Below are positions 8,019 through 18,156 of a stretch of DNA of 34,306 nucleotides, in pieces. The notes under the pieces are model-generated. The model was not told where the DNA came from and searched no databases. It was given only the letters and a program-made list of their open reading frames with translations. Each line of letters opens with the position of its first letter. Positions within the stretch are counted from its first letter, which is position 1. This DNA is from Fusobacterium sp. (GTDB lineage: Bacteria > Fusobacteriota > Fusobacteriia > Fusobacteriales > Fusobacteriaceae): assembly GCF_029258315.1 (NCBI RefSeq), contig NZ_JARHZE010000065.1, positions 1-34,306 on the forward strand. The letters are read 5' to 3'. The translations under genes and the position numbers were made by a program.

Positions 8019-9416
8019 ATGAAATATTCTTTGGCTTTTGATTTAGGAGCTACATCAGTAAGAGGAATACTAGGTCATATAGAAGATGGAATTTTAAAAA
8101 CAGAAGAAGTTTTAAGATTTTCTCATGACAGAATAAAAGGCGATGGGCGTAGTCGTTGGGATTGGGAAAAAATAATAGGAAATATAGAAGAAACAATATT
8201 AAAATATGGAGAAAATATTGAAAGTATAGGGATTGATACATGGGGTGTTGATTTTGGAATAATAGATAAAGAGGGAAATTTATTAGAAAATCCAGTTTCA
8301 TATAGAGATATTTATAATGGTGAAGGATTTAAAGAAGCTCAAAAAACGATGAGTTTAAAAGATATCTTTATGGAAACAGGAAATCAAATAATGTCAATAA
8401 ATACTCTGTTTCAACTACTATATTTAAAAAAAGAGAATAAAAATTATAATAAAATTTCAAAACTTTTAATGCTACCTGATTTAATAAACTATTATTTAAC
8501 AGGAAAAACTTTTACAGAGATGACAATAGCTTCAACTACACAAATATTTGATTTAAATAAAAAAGAATTTAATAAAAATTTATTAGAAAAATATAAAATA
8601 AATGAAGATATTTTTCCAGAGGTTATAGAGCCAGGAAGGGTAGTAGGAAGTACTAAAAATTCAAAATTAGAATCTTTAAGAAAATTTGATATACCTGTAA
8701 TATCAACAGCTTCTCATGATACAGCTAGTGCAGTTCTTTTAACAAAAGCATACACAGATAGAGATACATTATTTTTATCTTGTGGAACTTGGTCTTTAAT
8801 TGGATGTCTTTCTGACAATCCAATAATATCAGAAGAGGTTTATGAAAATTCATTAACAAATGAAACAGGTTACAATCTTTCAAATATGTTCTTTAAAAAT
8901 ATAACAGGGTTATATATTTTAGAAAAATTAAAAACACAACTTGAAAAAAAATTAGGTTTAGAGATTTCTTTTGAAGAAATTAGTGATTATGTAACGAAAT
9001 GTGAAGTAACTGATATAGTAGATGTAGATAATGAGGTTTTCCAACAGGATGAATTTGATGCTATAACTGAAATTGATAATTTAATTGGAAGACCACTAGA
9101 TAATGATTTTGATTATTTTAAAGTTATTTATGAAAGTTTAGTTGAAAAATATTTACAAACTATAGAAAAAGTAAAATTATTTGTAAAAAAAGATTTTAAA
9201 AGAATTCATATGATAGGTGGAGGAGCAAAATCAAAACTATTATGTCAGTTAATAGCTGATAAAACAGGATTAAATATAATAGCTGGACCTTTTGAAGCTA
9301 CTGCTTATGGAAATTTAATAATACAGAAGATGAATTTGGGCGAGATAAAAAATCTAGAAGAAAGTTTTAAGATAATAGAAAAAACATCAGAAGTATTTAA
9401 TTATAAAAAAAATTAG
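8019..9416 (+). CDS. L-fuculokinase of the rhamnulokinase (RhaB-like) type
   Basis: FGGY-family sugar kinase, 465 residues. [10 protein letters not shown] is the N-terminal phosphate loop. [36 protein letters not shown] and the C-terminal [17 protein letters not shown] are characteristic of rhamnulokinase rather than of E. coli FucK. Between fucO and fucI its substrate is most likely L-fuculose, giving L-fuculose 1-phosphate. L-rhamnulose cannot be excluded as an additional substrate. A GTG at 8004 overlapping the fucO stop is in frame, but GGAGG at 8009-8013 serves the ATG at 8019. The SD sits just after the fucO stop, so the two are likely translationally coupled. Confidence 0.85.
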   Translation: MKYSLAFDLGATSVRGILGHIEDGILKTEEVLRFSHDRIKGDGRSRWDWEKIIGNIEETILKYGENIESIGIDTWGVDFGIIDKEGNLLENPVSYRDIYNGEGFKEAQKTMSLKDIFMETGNQIMSINTLFQLLYLKKENKNYNKISKLLMLPDLINYYLTGKTFTEMTIASTTQIFDLNKKEFNKNLLEKYKINEDIFPEVIEPGRVVGSTKNSKLESLRKFDIPVISTASHDTASAVLLTKAYTDRDTLFLSCGTWSLIGCLSDNPIISEEVYENSLTNETGYNLSNMFFKNITGLYILEKLKTQLEKKLGLEISFEEISDYVTKCEVTDIVDVDNEVFQQDEFDAITEIDNLIGRPLDNDFDYFKVIYESLVEKYLQTIEKVKLFVKKDFKRIHMIGGGAKSKLLCQLIADKTGLNIIAGPFEATAYGNLIIQKMNLGEIKNLEESFKIIEKTSEVFNYKKN

Positions 9417-9427
9417 GAGGAATTACC

Positions 9428-11203
9428 ATGAATTATCCAAAAATAGGAATTAGACCAACAATAGACGGAAGAAGAGGAGAAATAAAAGTTAGAGAATCTT
9501 TAGAAGAGCAAACAATGAATATGGCAAAATCAGCTGCTAAATTATTTGAAGAAAATCTAAGATATTCAGATGGAACACCAGTTCAAGTTGTAATAGCAGA
9601 TACAACAATTGGACGTGTTAATGAAGCAGCAGCTTGTGCGGAAAAATTCAGAAGAGAGAATGTTGATATTACATTAACAGTAACTCCTTGTTGGTGTTAT
9701 GGTTCAGAAACAATGGATATGGATAAAATGACTATAAAAGGAGTATGGGGATTTAATGGTACTGAAAGACCAGGAGCTGTATATTTAGCAGCTGTTTTAG
9801 CAGGACATGCTCAAAAAGGATTACCAGCTTTTGGAATTTATGGACATGAGGTTCAGGATGCTGATGACACATCTATACCAGAAGATGTAAAAGAAAAATT
9901 ATTAAGATTTGGTAGAGCAGCATTAGCAGCAGCACAAATGAGAGGAAAAAGTTATTTACAAATAGGTTCTATATGTATGGGAATTGCTGGTTCAATAATC
10001 GATCCTAACTTTATAGAAGAATATTTAGGAATGAGAGTAGAATCAGTAGATGAAGTTGAAATCATAAGAAGAATGACAGAAGAAATTTATGATAAAGAAG
10101 AATTTGCAAGAGCAATGGAATGGACTAAAAAATATTGTAAAGAAGGATTCGATAAAAACCCTGAAAAAATGCAAAATCCTCGTGAAATAAAAGATGAGCA
10201 ATGGGAATTTGTAGTTAAAATGATGATAATCATTAAAGATTTAATGAAAGGAAATAAAAATTTACCAGAAGGAAGAGAGGAAGAAATGTCTGGACACAAT
10301 GCAATTGCTGCAGGATTCCAAGGACAAAGACAATGGACAGACTTCTATCCTAATGGAGACTTTGCTGAAGCATTATTAAACTCAAGTTTTGACTGGAACG
10401 GAACTCGTGAACCAATGGTATTAGCAACTGAAAATGACGTTTTAAATGGAATAGGAATGTTATTTGAAAAATTATTAACAAATAAAGCTGCTTTATTCTC
10501 AGATGTAAGAACTTATTGGAGTGGAGATGCAGTAAAACGTGTTACTGGATATGAACTAGAAGGAGTTGCTAAAGAAGCAGACGGATTCTTACACTTAATA
10601 AACTCAGGGGCATCAGCACTTGATTATGCTGCTGAAGCAAAAGATGAAAATGGAAATAGATGTATAAAACCTTTCTATGAAATGACAGATGAAGATGTAG
10701 AGAATAGTTTAAAAGCTACAACTTGGAACCCAGCAGATTTAGGATACTTTAGAGGTGGAGGATATTCTTCTAGATTTTTAACAGATGCAGAAATGCCTAT
10801 GACAATGATCAGACTATGTTTAGTAAAAGGATTAGGACCAATGCTTCAAATTGCTGAAGGATACAGTGTAAAATTACCTACTGAAGTAACAGAAAAATTA
10901 TGGAAAAGAACAGATTATACTTGGCCTTGTACATGGTTTGCACCAATTTGTAATGGTGAAAAAGGAATGTTTAAATCAGCTTATGATGTAATGAATAACT
11001 GGGGAGCAAACCACGGAGCAATAGTACATGGACATATTGGAGCAGATTTAATAACTCTAGCTTCTATTTTAAGAATACCAGTAGCTGCTCATAATGTACC
11101 TGAAGAAAAAATATTTAGACCTGCGGCTTGGAATGCATTTGGAATGGATAAAGAAGGACAAGACTACAGAGCATGCCAAACTTATGGACCATTATTTAAA
11201 TAG
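9428..11203 (+). CDS. fucI: L-fucose isomerase
   Basis: Converts L-fucose to L-fuculose using Mn2+. The length of 591 residues equals E. coli FucI. The N-terminus ([20 protein letters not shown]) and the substrate-site segment [14 protein letters not shown] are family hallmarks. Metal ligands are visible as Glu335 (TENDVLNG), Asp359 (FSDVRTYW) and His529 ([10 protein letters not shown]). AGGAGG precedes the ATG and the gap from the kinase is 11 bases. Confidence 0.95.
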   Translation: MNYPKIGIRPTIDGRRGEIKVRESLEEQTMNMAKSAAKLFEENLRYSDGTPVQVVIADTTIGRVNEAAACAEKFRRENVDITLTVTPCWCYGSETMDMDKMTIKGVWGFNGTERPGAVYLAAVLAGHAQKGLPAFGIYGHEVQDADDTSIPEDVKEKLLRFGRAALAAAQMRGKSYLQIGSICMGIAGSIIDPNFIEEYLGMRVESVDEVEIIRRMTEEIYDKEEFARAMEWTKKYCKEGFDKNPEKMQNPREIKDEQWEFVVKMMIIIKDLMKGNKNLPEGREEEMSGHNAIAAGFQGQRQWTDFYPNGDFAEALLNSSFDWNGTREPMVLATENDVLNGIGMLFEKLLTNKAALFSDVRTYWSGDAVKRVTGYELEGVAKEADGFLHLINSGASALDYAAEAKDENGNRCIKPFYEMTDEDVENSLKATTWNPADLGYFRGGGYSSRFLTDAEMPMTMIRLCLVKGLGPMLQIAEGYSVKLPTEVTEKLWKRTDYTWPCTWFAPICNGEKGMFKSAYDVMNNWGANHGAIVHGHIGADLITLASILRIPVAAHNVPEEKIFRPAAWNAFGMDKEGQDYRACQTYGPLFK

Positions 11204-11230
11204 AAATTAAGCAAAAAAGGAGTCAAAATT

Positions 11231-11881
11231 ATGTTAATGCAAGAAGCTCGTAAAGAGATAGTAGAATATGGAAAAAAATTAGTTACATCAAATCTTACAA
11301 AAGGAACTGGTGGAAATCTAAGTGTTTTTGATAGAGAAAAAGGATATATGGCTATAACTCCATCAGGAATAGATTTCTTTGAAATAAAAGAAGAAGATAT
11401 CGTTATACTTGATTTAGATGGAAATATAGTTGAGGGAGACAGAACACCATCAAGTGAATGGGAAATGCACCTTCTACAATATAAAGAAAGAACAGATTTA
11501 GATGCAGTAATTCATGCCCATACAACATATGCAACAGTATTGGCTTGTTTACGTCAAGAGCTACCAGCAACTCATTATATGATAGCTGTAGCTGGAAAAA
11601 ATGTTAGATGTGCAGAATATGCTACTTATGGAAGTCATGAATTAGCTGTAAATGCAACTAAAGCAATGAAAGATAGAAGAGCTGTTATTTTAGCAAATCA
11701 TGGAATACTAGCTGGAGCAAATGATTTATTAAATGCTTTTAATATAATAGAGGAGATAGAATATTGTTCTCAAATTTATTATATGGCTAAAAGTATAGGA
11801 GAACCAGTAGTTTTACCAGATGAAGAAATGGAATTAATGGCAGAAAAATTTAAAACTTATGGTCAAAGAAAAAAAAGATAA
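11231..11881 (+). CDS. fucA: L-fuculose-1-phosphate aldolase
   Basis: Class II aldolase that cleaves L-fuculose 1-phosphate to dihydroxyacetone phosphate and L-lactaldehyde. The active-site Glu76 (SSEWEMH) and Zn2+ ligands His95 and His97 (IHAHTTYAT) and His157 (ANHGIL) are all present. THYMIAVAGKNVRCAEYATYG and the C-terminal EKFKTYGQR match E. coli FucA; length 216 against 215. AAGGAG at 11217-11222 suits the ATG at 11231 better than the one at 11237. It is the last gene of the operon. Confidence 0.94.
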   Translation: MLMQEARKEIVEYGKKLVTSNLTKGTGGNLSVFDREKGYMAITPSGIDFFEIKEEDIVILDLDGNIVEGDRTPSSEWEMHLLQYKERTDLDAVIHAHTTYATVLACLRQELPATHYMIAVAGKNVRCAEYATYGSHELAVNATKAMKDRRAVILANHGILAGANDLLNAFNIIEEIEYCSQIYYMAKSIGEPVVLPDEEMELMAEKFKTYGQRKKR

Positions 11882-11906
11882 CTAGCCCTTGACAAAATAT
11901 AATACA

Positions 11907-11943
11907 AAAATGCTAACAAGAAAAAACTTGTTAGCATTTTTAT
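11907..11943 (+). terminator. Strong terminator closing the fuc operon
   Basis: AAAATGCTAACAAG (11907-11920) pairs perfectly with CTTGTTAGCATTTT (11927-11940) around an A6 loop, followed by more T. It begins 25 bases after the fucA stop. Confidence 0.92.
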
Positions 11944-12001
11944 TTTATAAATAATAATTTATTATAAAGTCTAGAATAGTATTTAATTTTAACTAAATAA
12001 T

Positions 12002-12033
12002 AAAAAATGAGAGGAGAATAATTTTCTCCTCTC
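12002..12033 (-). terminator. Terminator after ptsH
   Basis: GAGAGGAGAA (12009-12018) pairs with TTCTCCTCTC (12024-12033). On the minus strand it is followed by a run of T from 12007 down to 12002. It lies just after the HPr stop codon. Confidence 0.9.
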
Positions 12034-12047
12034 AATTAACTAATCAA

Positions 12048-12311
12048 TTAATCTTTTAAATTAGCAAGAAGATCAGCTAGTTTATCAACAGCTTCTTGTT
12101 CGTCTTCTCCAGTAGCATAAACAGTAACTTGAGTTCCTTTTTTTATACCTAAAGAAAGAAGTTTTAAAAGAGATGTTCCTTTAACTTTTTTTCCTTCAGC
12201 ATTTTCAACTTCAATAGCTGATTTGAAAGTTTTAGCTAAGCTAACAAATTCATTTCCAGGTCTAGTATGAAGTCCAGTTTCATTTGTAATTATAACAGTT
12301 TTAGATAACAT
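12048..12311 (-). CDS. ptsH: Phosphocarrier protein HPr
   Basis: Carries phosphate from enzyme I to the sugar-specific enzymes II of the phosphotransferase system. The phosphorylated His15 lies in ETGLHTRPGNEFV, which has TRPG where most families have ARPA. Ser47 in KGTSLLKLLSLG is at the place of the regulatory Ser46 of Gram-positive HPr, shifted by one residue, so HPr kinase control is possible but unproven. Length 87 is standard. GGAGG (12318-12322) precedes the ATG. No ptsI is next to it, and it has its own promoter and terminator. Confidence 0.93.
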   Translation of the reverse strand: MLSKTVIITNETGLHTRPGNEFVSLAKTFKSAIEVENAEGKKVKGTSLLKLLSLGIKKGTQVTVYATGEDEQEAVDKLADLLANLKD

Positions 12312-12378
12312 ATTTAACCTCCAGATATAAATAAATATTCTATTTATGATTGAATAAAATAAATCCTGTACTATAAAT

Positions 12379-12407
12379 ATAATATATCATAACAAAAAAA
12401 TTGTCAA
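12379..12407 (-). promoter_or_regulatory. ptsH promoter
   Basis: On the minus strand TTGACA (12402-12407) and TATTAT (12379-12384) are 17 bases apart, giving a leader of about 60 bases before ptsH. Confidence 0.75.
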
Positions 12408-12468
12408 TGAAAAAATATTTTAACTTAATGAAATAGCTAGAAAAAATACAGTTAGTATCAAAATTAGA

Positions 12469-14280
12469 TTAGTCTTTTTTGAAGTGCTTTCTTCTTTCTG
12501 CATCAGTTAAATATTTTTTTCTAAGTCTTATAAAGTTAGGTGTAACTTCAACATATTCATCATCAGATATATAATCTAATGCTTGCTCAAGAGTTAATTT
12601 TCTAGGAGGAGCAAGTTTAACTGCATCGTCTGTTCCGGAAGCTCTTGTATTTGTTAATTTTTTAGTTTTACATGCGTTTACAATAAGGTCATTTTCTTTA
12701 GCGTGTTCCCCAACGATCATACCTTCATAGATATCAATACCAGGAGCTATAAATAATTCTCCTCTTTCTTGGATAGCATTAAGAGCATAAGCAATGGAAA
12801 CTCCAGTTTCAGTAGCTATAAGAACACCTTTCTTTCTACTTGCAATAGGTCCTTTGTATGGCTCGAAGTCATAGAAAGAGTGGTTTAATATTCCAGATCC
12901 TTTTGTATCAGTTAAAAATTCATTTCTATATCCAATGATTCCTCTTGAAGGAATTTTGAACTCAAGACGAGTGTATCCATCTTGACCTGGAGTCATAGAA
13001 ACAAGTTCTCCTTTTCTAGAACCTAATTTTTCAATAACAATTCCAGTGAAAGAGTCTTCAACATCTATAAGAGCCATTTCGATAGGTTCATAAGTTTTAC
13101 CATCTATTTCTTTGTAGATAACACTTGGTTTAGAAACTTGAACTTCATAACCTTCTCTTCTCATATTTTCAAGAAGTATAGATAATTGAAGTTCTCCTCT
13201 ACCTTTTACAACGAAAGCGTCAGGAGAGTCAGTAGCTTCTACTTTCATACTTACGTTCTTTTGTAATTCTTTTTGAAGTCTATCCCAGATATTTCTAGAA
13301 GTTACATATTTTCCATCTTTTCCAGCAAATGGAGAAGAGTTTACCATAAATGTCATAGAAAGAGTAGGCTCATCTATATCTATTAAAGGAAGAGCAACTG
13401 GTTCGTTTATATCAGCAACAGTTTCTCCAATATCTATATTAGAAAGTCCTGCTATTGAAACGATCTCTCCACAGTAAGCTTCTTCAACTTCAACTTTATT
13501 AAGTCCTTCATATCCATAGATTATAGATATTTTACTTCTTACCATAGATCCATCTCTTTTTATAAGCATAACATCTTGGTTTCTTTTCATTTTTCCATTG
13601 TGAACTTTTCCAACTGCTAATTGTCCAACATAGTTGTCATATTCAATATTAGTGATTAAGAATTGAAGTGGTTTATTAACATCTCCACTTGGATCGTCAA
13701 CTTCACTTAAAATAGTTTCAAATAAAGGGATCATATTTGTATCAGTATCTTCTAGTTCTCTCTTAGCAAATCCACCTTTTCCTGAAGCATAAAGAACAGG
13801 GAATTCTAATTGGTGCTCATTTGCATTAAGTTCGATAAATAGATCATAAACCATATAAAGAACCTCTTCAGGTCTTGCATTTGGTTTGTCAACTTTGTTA
13901 ACAACAACGATAGGTCTGTGTCCTTGCTCAAGAGCTTTCTTTAAAACATATTTTGTTTGAGGCATTGGACCTTCAAAAGCGTCAACAAGTAGAATAACAG
14001 AATCTACCATTTTCATAATTCTTTGTACTTCTCCACCAAAGTCAGCGTGCCCTGGAGTGTCGATTATGTTGATTTTATAATCTTTGTATTTAACAGAAGC
14101 ATTTTTAGAGAAAATAGTAATTCCTCTTTCACGCTCAATATCGTTAGAGTCCATAACTCTTTCAGAAACTTTTTCAAGTTCATGAGCTCCAAAAACACCA
14201 GCTTGTTTTAAAAGACAATCAACAAGAGTAGTTTTTCCATGGTCAACATGGGCAATAATTGCAATATTTTTGATTTTCAT
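12469..14280 (-). CDS. typA: Ribosome-associated GTPase TypA/BipA
   Basis: Translational GTPase of the EF-G/LepA group involved in ribosome assembly and stress adaptation. G1 is HVDHGKTT (11-18), G3 is [12 protein letters not shown], and G4 is NKVDK. The rest follows the family order of beta-barrel domain, two EF-G-like domains ([20 protein letters not shown]) and the BipA-specific C-terminus. Length 603 is usual. GGAG sits four bases before the ATG. It starts 21 bases after truB and is probably transcribed from the truB promoter. Confidence 0.96.
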   Translation of the reverse strand: MKIKNIAIIAHVDHGKTTLVDCLLKQAGVFGAHELEKVSERVMDSNDIERERGITIFSKNASVKYKDYKINIIDTPGHADFGGEVQRIMKMVDSVILLVDAFEGPMPQTKYVLKKALEQGHRPIVVVNKVDKPNARPEEVLYMVYDLFIELNANEHQLEFPVLYASGKGGFAKRELEDTDTNMIPLFETILSEVDDPSGDVNKPLQFLITNIEYDNYVGQLAVGKVHNGKMKRNQDVMLIKRDGSMVRSKISIIYGYEGLNKVEVEEAYCGEIVSIAGLSNIDIGETVADINEPVALPLIDIDEPTLSMTFMVNSSPFAGKDGKYVTSRNIWDRLQKELQKNVSMKVEATDSPDAFVVKGRGELQLSILLENMRREGYEVQVSKPSVIYKEIDGKTYEPIEMALIDVEDSFTGIVIEKLGSRKGELVSMTPGQDGYTRLEFKIPSRGIIGYRNEFLTDTKGSGILNHSFYDFEPYKGPIASRKKGVLIATETGVSIAYALNAIQERGELFIAPGIDIYEGMIVGEHAKENDLIVNACKTKKLTNTRASGTDDAVKLAPPRKLTLEQALDYISDDEYVEVTPNFIRLRKKYLTDAERRKHFKKD

Positions 14281-14301
14281 AAATCTCCATCCTTATATAA
14301 T

Positions 14302-15168
14302 TTAATAATATTTATAACCTTTTAATCTCTCAGAAATAACATTTCCAAGTCCTAAAAATTCTTTAGAATCTTTATAATAAATTTTATAAAAACCGTCTGA
14401 ATTTTCTTTTGAAATAAGGGTATTTCCATTTAAAAATAAAGTTTTATTTTTTTCACCCTCTATCTCAATAGAAGGAAAATTAAAATAATCTTCAACAGTT
14501 CTAGCAAATGAAAAATCATTTTTTGAGTGCATATCTTCAATCTCTTCTAAAGTAAAACTTTTTTCTAATTTTTCATTTCCAACAGATGTTCTTTGTAATG
14601 ATGTCATTGTGGCAAAAGTTTTTAACTCCATTCCTATATCAAATATAAGAGAACGAATATAAGTCCCTTTTGATACTTTACAAGAAATTTTTCCATTGAC
14701 TCCATCAAAAGATAATAGTTTTAAAGAAAATATATTAATATCTCTAGCTTCTCTTTCAATAGTTTCTCCACGACGAGCTAAATCATAAAGTTTTTGTCCA
14801 TTTATTTTTATAGCTGAGTACATAGGAGGGACTTGTTTTATATTTCCAGTAAATTTTTTCAAAACATTTTCAATTTCTTCAGAAGTAACATTAAAATTTT
14901 CAACAGATTCAATAACTTTTCCCTCAATATCATAGGTATCAGTAGCAAATCCAAGCTTAAATTCAGCAATGTATTCTTTCTCAAGTTTTTCAATATCTTG
15001 AACAAGTCTTGTAGCTCTTCCAGTACAAATGACCAATACTCCAGTAGCTAAAGGATCAAGAGTACCAGTGTGTCCTATTTTTTTTATTTTTAAAATTTTT
15101 CTAAGTCTTCTAACAACATCAAATGATGTAATACCAGAAGGTTTATTGATATTAATAATTCCGTCCAA
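14302..15168 (-). CDS. truB: tRNA pseudouridine(55) synthase
   Basis: Makes pseudouridine 55 in the T loop of tRNAs. The N-terminal DGIININKPSGITSFDVV and GHTGTLDPLATG (catalytic Asp38) are diagnostic. A short C-terminal PUA-like region follows. The reading frame is open to 15198, but its upstream TTG would fall at about the transcription start. The TTG at 15168 has GGGG (15177-15180) eight bases upstream and gives the family start (M)DGIININKPSG, so I place the start there with 288 residues. Forms a probable operon with typA. Confidence 0.92.
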   Translation of the reverse strand: MDGIININKPSGITSFDVVRRLRKILKIKKIGHTGTLDPLATGVLVICTGRATRLVQDIEKLEKEYIAEFKLGFATDTYDIEGKVIESVENFNVTSEEIENVLKKFTGNIKQVPPMYSAIKINGQKLYDLARRGETIEREARDINIFSLKLLSFDGVNGKISCKVSKGTYIRSLIFDIGMELKTFATMTSLQRTSVGNEKLEKSFTLEEIEDMHSKNDFSFARTVEDYFNFPSIEIEGEKNKTLFLNGNTLISKENSDGFYKIYYKDSKEFLGLGNVISERLKGYKYY

Positions 15169-15199
15169 CTTATCAACCCCACATTTAATCTTACACAAT

Positions 15200-15228
15200 A
15201 TTATATCATAAAAATCAAAATATGGAAA
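15200..15228 (-). promoter_or_regulatory. truB-typA promoter (extended -10)
   Basis: On the minus strand TATAAT (15200-15205) is preceded by TGA (extended -10). TTTCCA (15223-15228) is a weak -35 at a 17-base spacing. Confidence 0.6.
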
Positions 15229-15230
15229 AT

Positions 15231-15258
15231 AAAAAATAGAGAGATTTTCTCTCTATTT
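15231..15258 (-). terminator. Terminator after the M16 protease gene
   Basis: AAATAGAGAG (15234-15243) pairs with CTCTCTATTT (15249-15258). On the minus strand it is followed by a T-rich run. It lies between the protease stop and the truB promoter. Confidence 0.88.
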
Positions 15259-15287
15259 CTTAATTGTATTATTTAAGTTAAAAAAGT

Positions 15288-18044
15288 TTACTTTTGATTC
15301 TCAGGATAAAGGATAACCTGTGTATAACTATCAGATTTTATAAAAGTTTTTTCAAAATTTTGAATATTTTCTTTCGTAATTAATTGATTGTATTCTTTAG
15401 GAGTAAGAGTTTTGTAATCATCTCCCTCAATAATTTTTTTAGTTAAGTAATTAATCCAATAATCATTTATTTCTTGATTACTTTCATAAGAAAGTTTGTA
15501 ATTTTTTAATATGCTATTGAAAGCACCCTCATTAATATATCCATTTAAAACTTTATCAATCTCAGAGTGTATCTTATCAAGAACCAATTTTTCTTTTTTA
15601 GGATCTGTTGAGAAATAAATATCTAAATATCCCTTTTCATATTTAGAGAAATGTGAGTTTACACCGATTCCATAAACTCCGGAAATTTTTTCTCTTATTT
15701 CTTCTGTGAATGTTATTCTTAAAATCTTTGTTATTGCAGAAAGTATACGCTGATTTTCTAAAGAATAGTCTTTATATATAGGGTATTTAATATTGACAGT
15801 TATTTTTTTATCATTTCCCTTTGTGACAGATCCAGTAACGATATTTTCAGGGTAAGATATATCTAAATTTTTCCAACTTTCTTCATAAGGAATATCAGTT
15901 GGAAGAGAGGCAAAATATTTTTCAAGAATAGGAGTAAGTTCAGATTCTTTTATATTTCCTATTACAATACCAGAATATCCATTGAAATTTTTAAATTTTT
16001 TAGAGAAAAGATCAAGCATACTCTCTTCAGAAAAATATGCAATATCTTTATCAGAAAGATTTTTTTTATACGGATGATTATTATAAAAAAGTTCTGTAAT
16101 CTTGTCATCAAAAACAATGGAAGGATTATTATTTTTATTTTTTATTAAAAGTTTTAAACTTCTCATATTGATATCATAAAGATTAGATGATAATTTAGGA
16201 TTTCTTACAAGGTATGAGAAATATTTTAAAGCCTCATCTAAATTAGATTTTTCAGATGCTATATCTATTTCTTCAGAATAATTATTTATTTTCGGAGAAA
16301 TTCTGAAATTTTTTCCTTTAAAGTATGCATCTAAAGTTTCAACACTGATATTTTCAACTCCAGAAGAATTAATTAACTCACAAGCTAAATAAGAGTTTAT
16401 CATCTCTGAATAAGAAAGATTTGAAATTCCCCCTTCTCTAAATAATTTGAAATAAATAGTATCTTCTTTTAAGTTTGTATATTTATAAAGGAATTTTATA
16501 TTATTAGATAGTATAATCTCCTTATAATCCCCTTTGTTTTTTATAGATTTTATATGTCCAACAGGTAAAAGAGGATCTTTTAATGTTAGATTTAGTTCTT
16601 TTTCTTCATCTTTAGTTATTGATGAATTTTTAGCCTCAGTAACCATTTTTTCAAACTCTTCTTTTGAAACATTTTGATTCTCAGGAAGTAATAAAACAAA
16701 ACGAGTATTATCATTATAAAGTTTATTAGCTATATTTTTTATATCTTTAGTTGTTATAAGAGGAGAATATTTTTTATATAATTTGTAAGAATCTTCAACA
16801 TTTAAGAATATATCATTATTAATAAAAGCTTTTGAAATATCTTTTACTAAAAGACTATTAGAGAAAGACTCTTTATTTTTAACTTCATTTTCAAGATTCT
16901 TTAAAATATTTTCTTTTTCAAGAGAAAGATCAATATTTGAAACCTCAAAATCTTTAAAATATTTTAAAACATTTATTGTTTCTTTTATACCTTCAGAGAT
17001 TTTATTTTCTTCTATCATAGAAGAGATAGAAACTAAGTTATCTTTAATGTATAGATCACTACCTGATGAACCAGAAAGAATATTCTTAGAAGGTTCTAAA
17101 GATTTTTTAGTAAGTCTATTATTTATTAAACTTTTTAAGATTTTTAAAGAAATAGATTCTTTTATAGATTCGTCTGTGTAGTTAGGACTATTATCTAGCC
17201 TAAAGAACATATTAAATTCAGGAATTATAATCTCTTTATCTTTAAATATCAAATAATCAGTTGGTAACTCTTTTAAACCATAAACTTGAGGTTTTGTGTA
17301 TTTTTTATCATCTGAAAAATCAAAATATTTTTTTACAATTTTTTCAGCATATCTTTCATTTACATCACCAACTATAATCACTCCGATATTTTCAGGTCTA
17401 TACCACTTATCATAATAAGATTTTACAAGATTGTGGTCAGATCCTCTGACAATATCCATATCACCAATAGGAAATCTTTCATTGTATCTAGAGTCATCAT
17501 ATATAACTTTTTTCCAAAAAGAAGTCATTCTCTCTCTAAATCCTTGAGAAAGTCTCCATTCTTCTACAACGATTTCCTTTTCTTCATTAATATCTTCATC
17601 AGTAAGAGTAGCGTCAAATACCATCTCCTTTAATATTTTAACCCCCTCTTCAAACTTTCCTTTGTCATCACTAGGAAGTTGAAGTTTATAAACAGTTTCA
17701 TAAAAAGATGTATGAGCATTTAAATCTCCACCAAAAGAAAGTCCAATCGACTCAAAATATTTCACTATTCCATTTTTTTTATAACTTTTAGTACCATTGA
17801 AAACCATATGTTCAAGGAAGTGGGCTATCCCTTTTTGATTCTCTTCCTCTTGTAGAGAACCAGATTTTACAACAACATTTATTGAAACCCTATCTTTTAA
17901 TCTTTGATTGTTATAGTAGTAGTAAGTTATACCATTGTTTAATTTTTTAATTTTTAAATCTTTTGAATTTTCTATATTTTTAGAAAATGAAAAGACAGAA
18001 ACAAAAATAAAAAATATAAAAAAAAGTTTTTTTGAAAAATTCAT
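15288..18044 (-). CDS. Exported M16-family zinc protease (pitrilysin/PqqL-like)
   Basis: Predicted periplasmic metallopeptidase of 918 residues. Residues 1-22 form a signal peptide (Lys-Lys followed by a Phe-rich core, ending VSVFSFS). The inverted zinc motif HFLEHMVFNGT gives His75, Glu78 and His79, and the distal Glu ligand lies in NEEKEIVVEEW (about residues 153-163). The length fits two active-like plus inactive M16 repeats, as in bacterial PqqL-type proteases. The substrate is unknown; degradation of periplasmic peptides is the usual suggestion. AGGTGATC precedes the ATG. It is monocistronic by its own promoter and terminator. Confidence 0.9.
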   Translation of the reverse strand: MNFSKKLFFIFFIFVSVFSFSKNIENSKDLKIKKLNNGITYYYYNNQRLKDRVSINVVVKSGSLQEEENQKGIAHFLEHMVFNGTKSYKKNGIVKYFESIGLSFGGDLNAHTSFYETVYKLQLPSDDKGKFEEGVKILKEMVFDATLTDEDINEEKEIVVEEWRLSQGFRERMTSFWKKVIYDDSRYNERFPIGDMDIVRGSDHNLVKSYYDKWYRPENIGVIIVGDVNERYAEKIVKKYFDFSDDKKYTKPQVYGLKELPTDYLIFKDKEIIIPEFNMFFRLDNSPNYTDESIKESISLKILKSLINNRLTKKSLEPSKNILSGSSGSDLYIKDNLVSISSMIEENKISEGIKETINVLKYFKDFEVSNIDLSLEKENILKNLENEVKNKESFSNSLLVKDISKAFINNDIFLNVEDSYKLYKKYSPLITTKDIKNIANKLYNDNTRFVLLLPENQNVSKEEFEKMVTEAKNSSITKDEEKELNLTLKDPLLPVGHIKSIKNKGDYKEIILSNNIKFLYKYTNLKEDTIYFKLFREGGISNLSYSEMINSYLACELINSSGVENISVETLDAYFKGKNFRISPKINNYSEEIDIASEKSNLDEALKYFSYLVRNPKLSSNLYDINMRSLKLLIKNKNNNPSIVFDDKITELFYNNHPYKKNLSDKDIAYFSEESMLDLFSKKFKNFNGYSGIVIGNIKESELTPILEKYFASLPTDIPYEESWKNLDISYPENIVTGSVTKGNDKKITVNIKYPIYKDYSLENQRILSAITKILRITFTEEIREKISGVYGIGVNSHFSKYEKGYLDIYFSTDPKKEKLVLDKIHSEIDKVLNGYINEGAFNSILKNYKLSYESNQEINDYWINYLTKKIIEGDDYKTLTPKEYNQLITKENIQNFEKTFIKSDSYTQVILYPENQK

Positions 18045-18077
18045 AAGATCACCTATTATAATTTATTTTATATAAAG

Positions 18078-18106
18078 AACGTATCATTTTTTTTTATTTA
18101 AGTCAA
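18078..18106 (-). promoter_or_regulatory. Promoter of the M16 protease gene
   Basis: On the minus strand TTGACT (18101-18106), a 17-base spacer and a weak TACGTT (18078-18083). Confidence 0.45.
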
Positions 18107-18119
18107 GGCATATTTTGAA

Positions 18120-18147
18120 TAAAAAACCACAGAAAAACATCTGTGGT
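18120..18147 (-). terminator. Terminator after the acyltransferase pair
   Basis: ACCACAGA (18126-18133) pairs with TCTGTGGT (18140-18147). On the minus strand it is followed by a T run. It lies nine bases after the acyltransferase stop. Confidence 0.9.
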
Positions 18148-18156
18148 AGAATAAAT

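Noticed and set aside
8050-8301. 83-residue minus-strand frame opposite the sugar kinase
   Set aside because: A Leu/Phe-rich shadow frame with no start signal, inside a convincing kinase gene.
11889-11903. TTGACA followed by TATAAT after fucA
   Set aside because: Only three bases separate the boxes, far from the 16-18 needed; it lies between the fucA stop and the terminator hairpin.
14023-15211. Several 60-70 residue plus-strand reading frames opposite typA and truB
   Set aside because: They are antisense shadows without ribosome binding sites, and their protein composition is that of reversed coding sequence.
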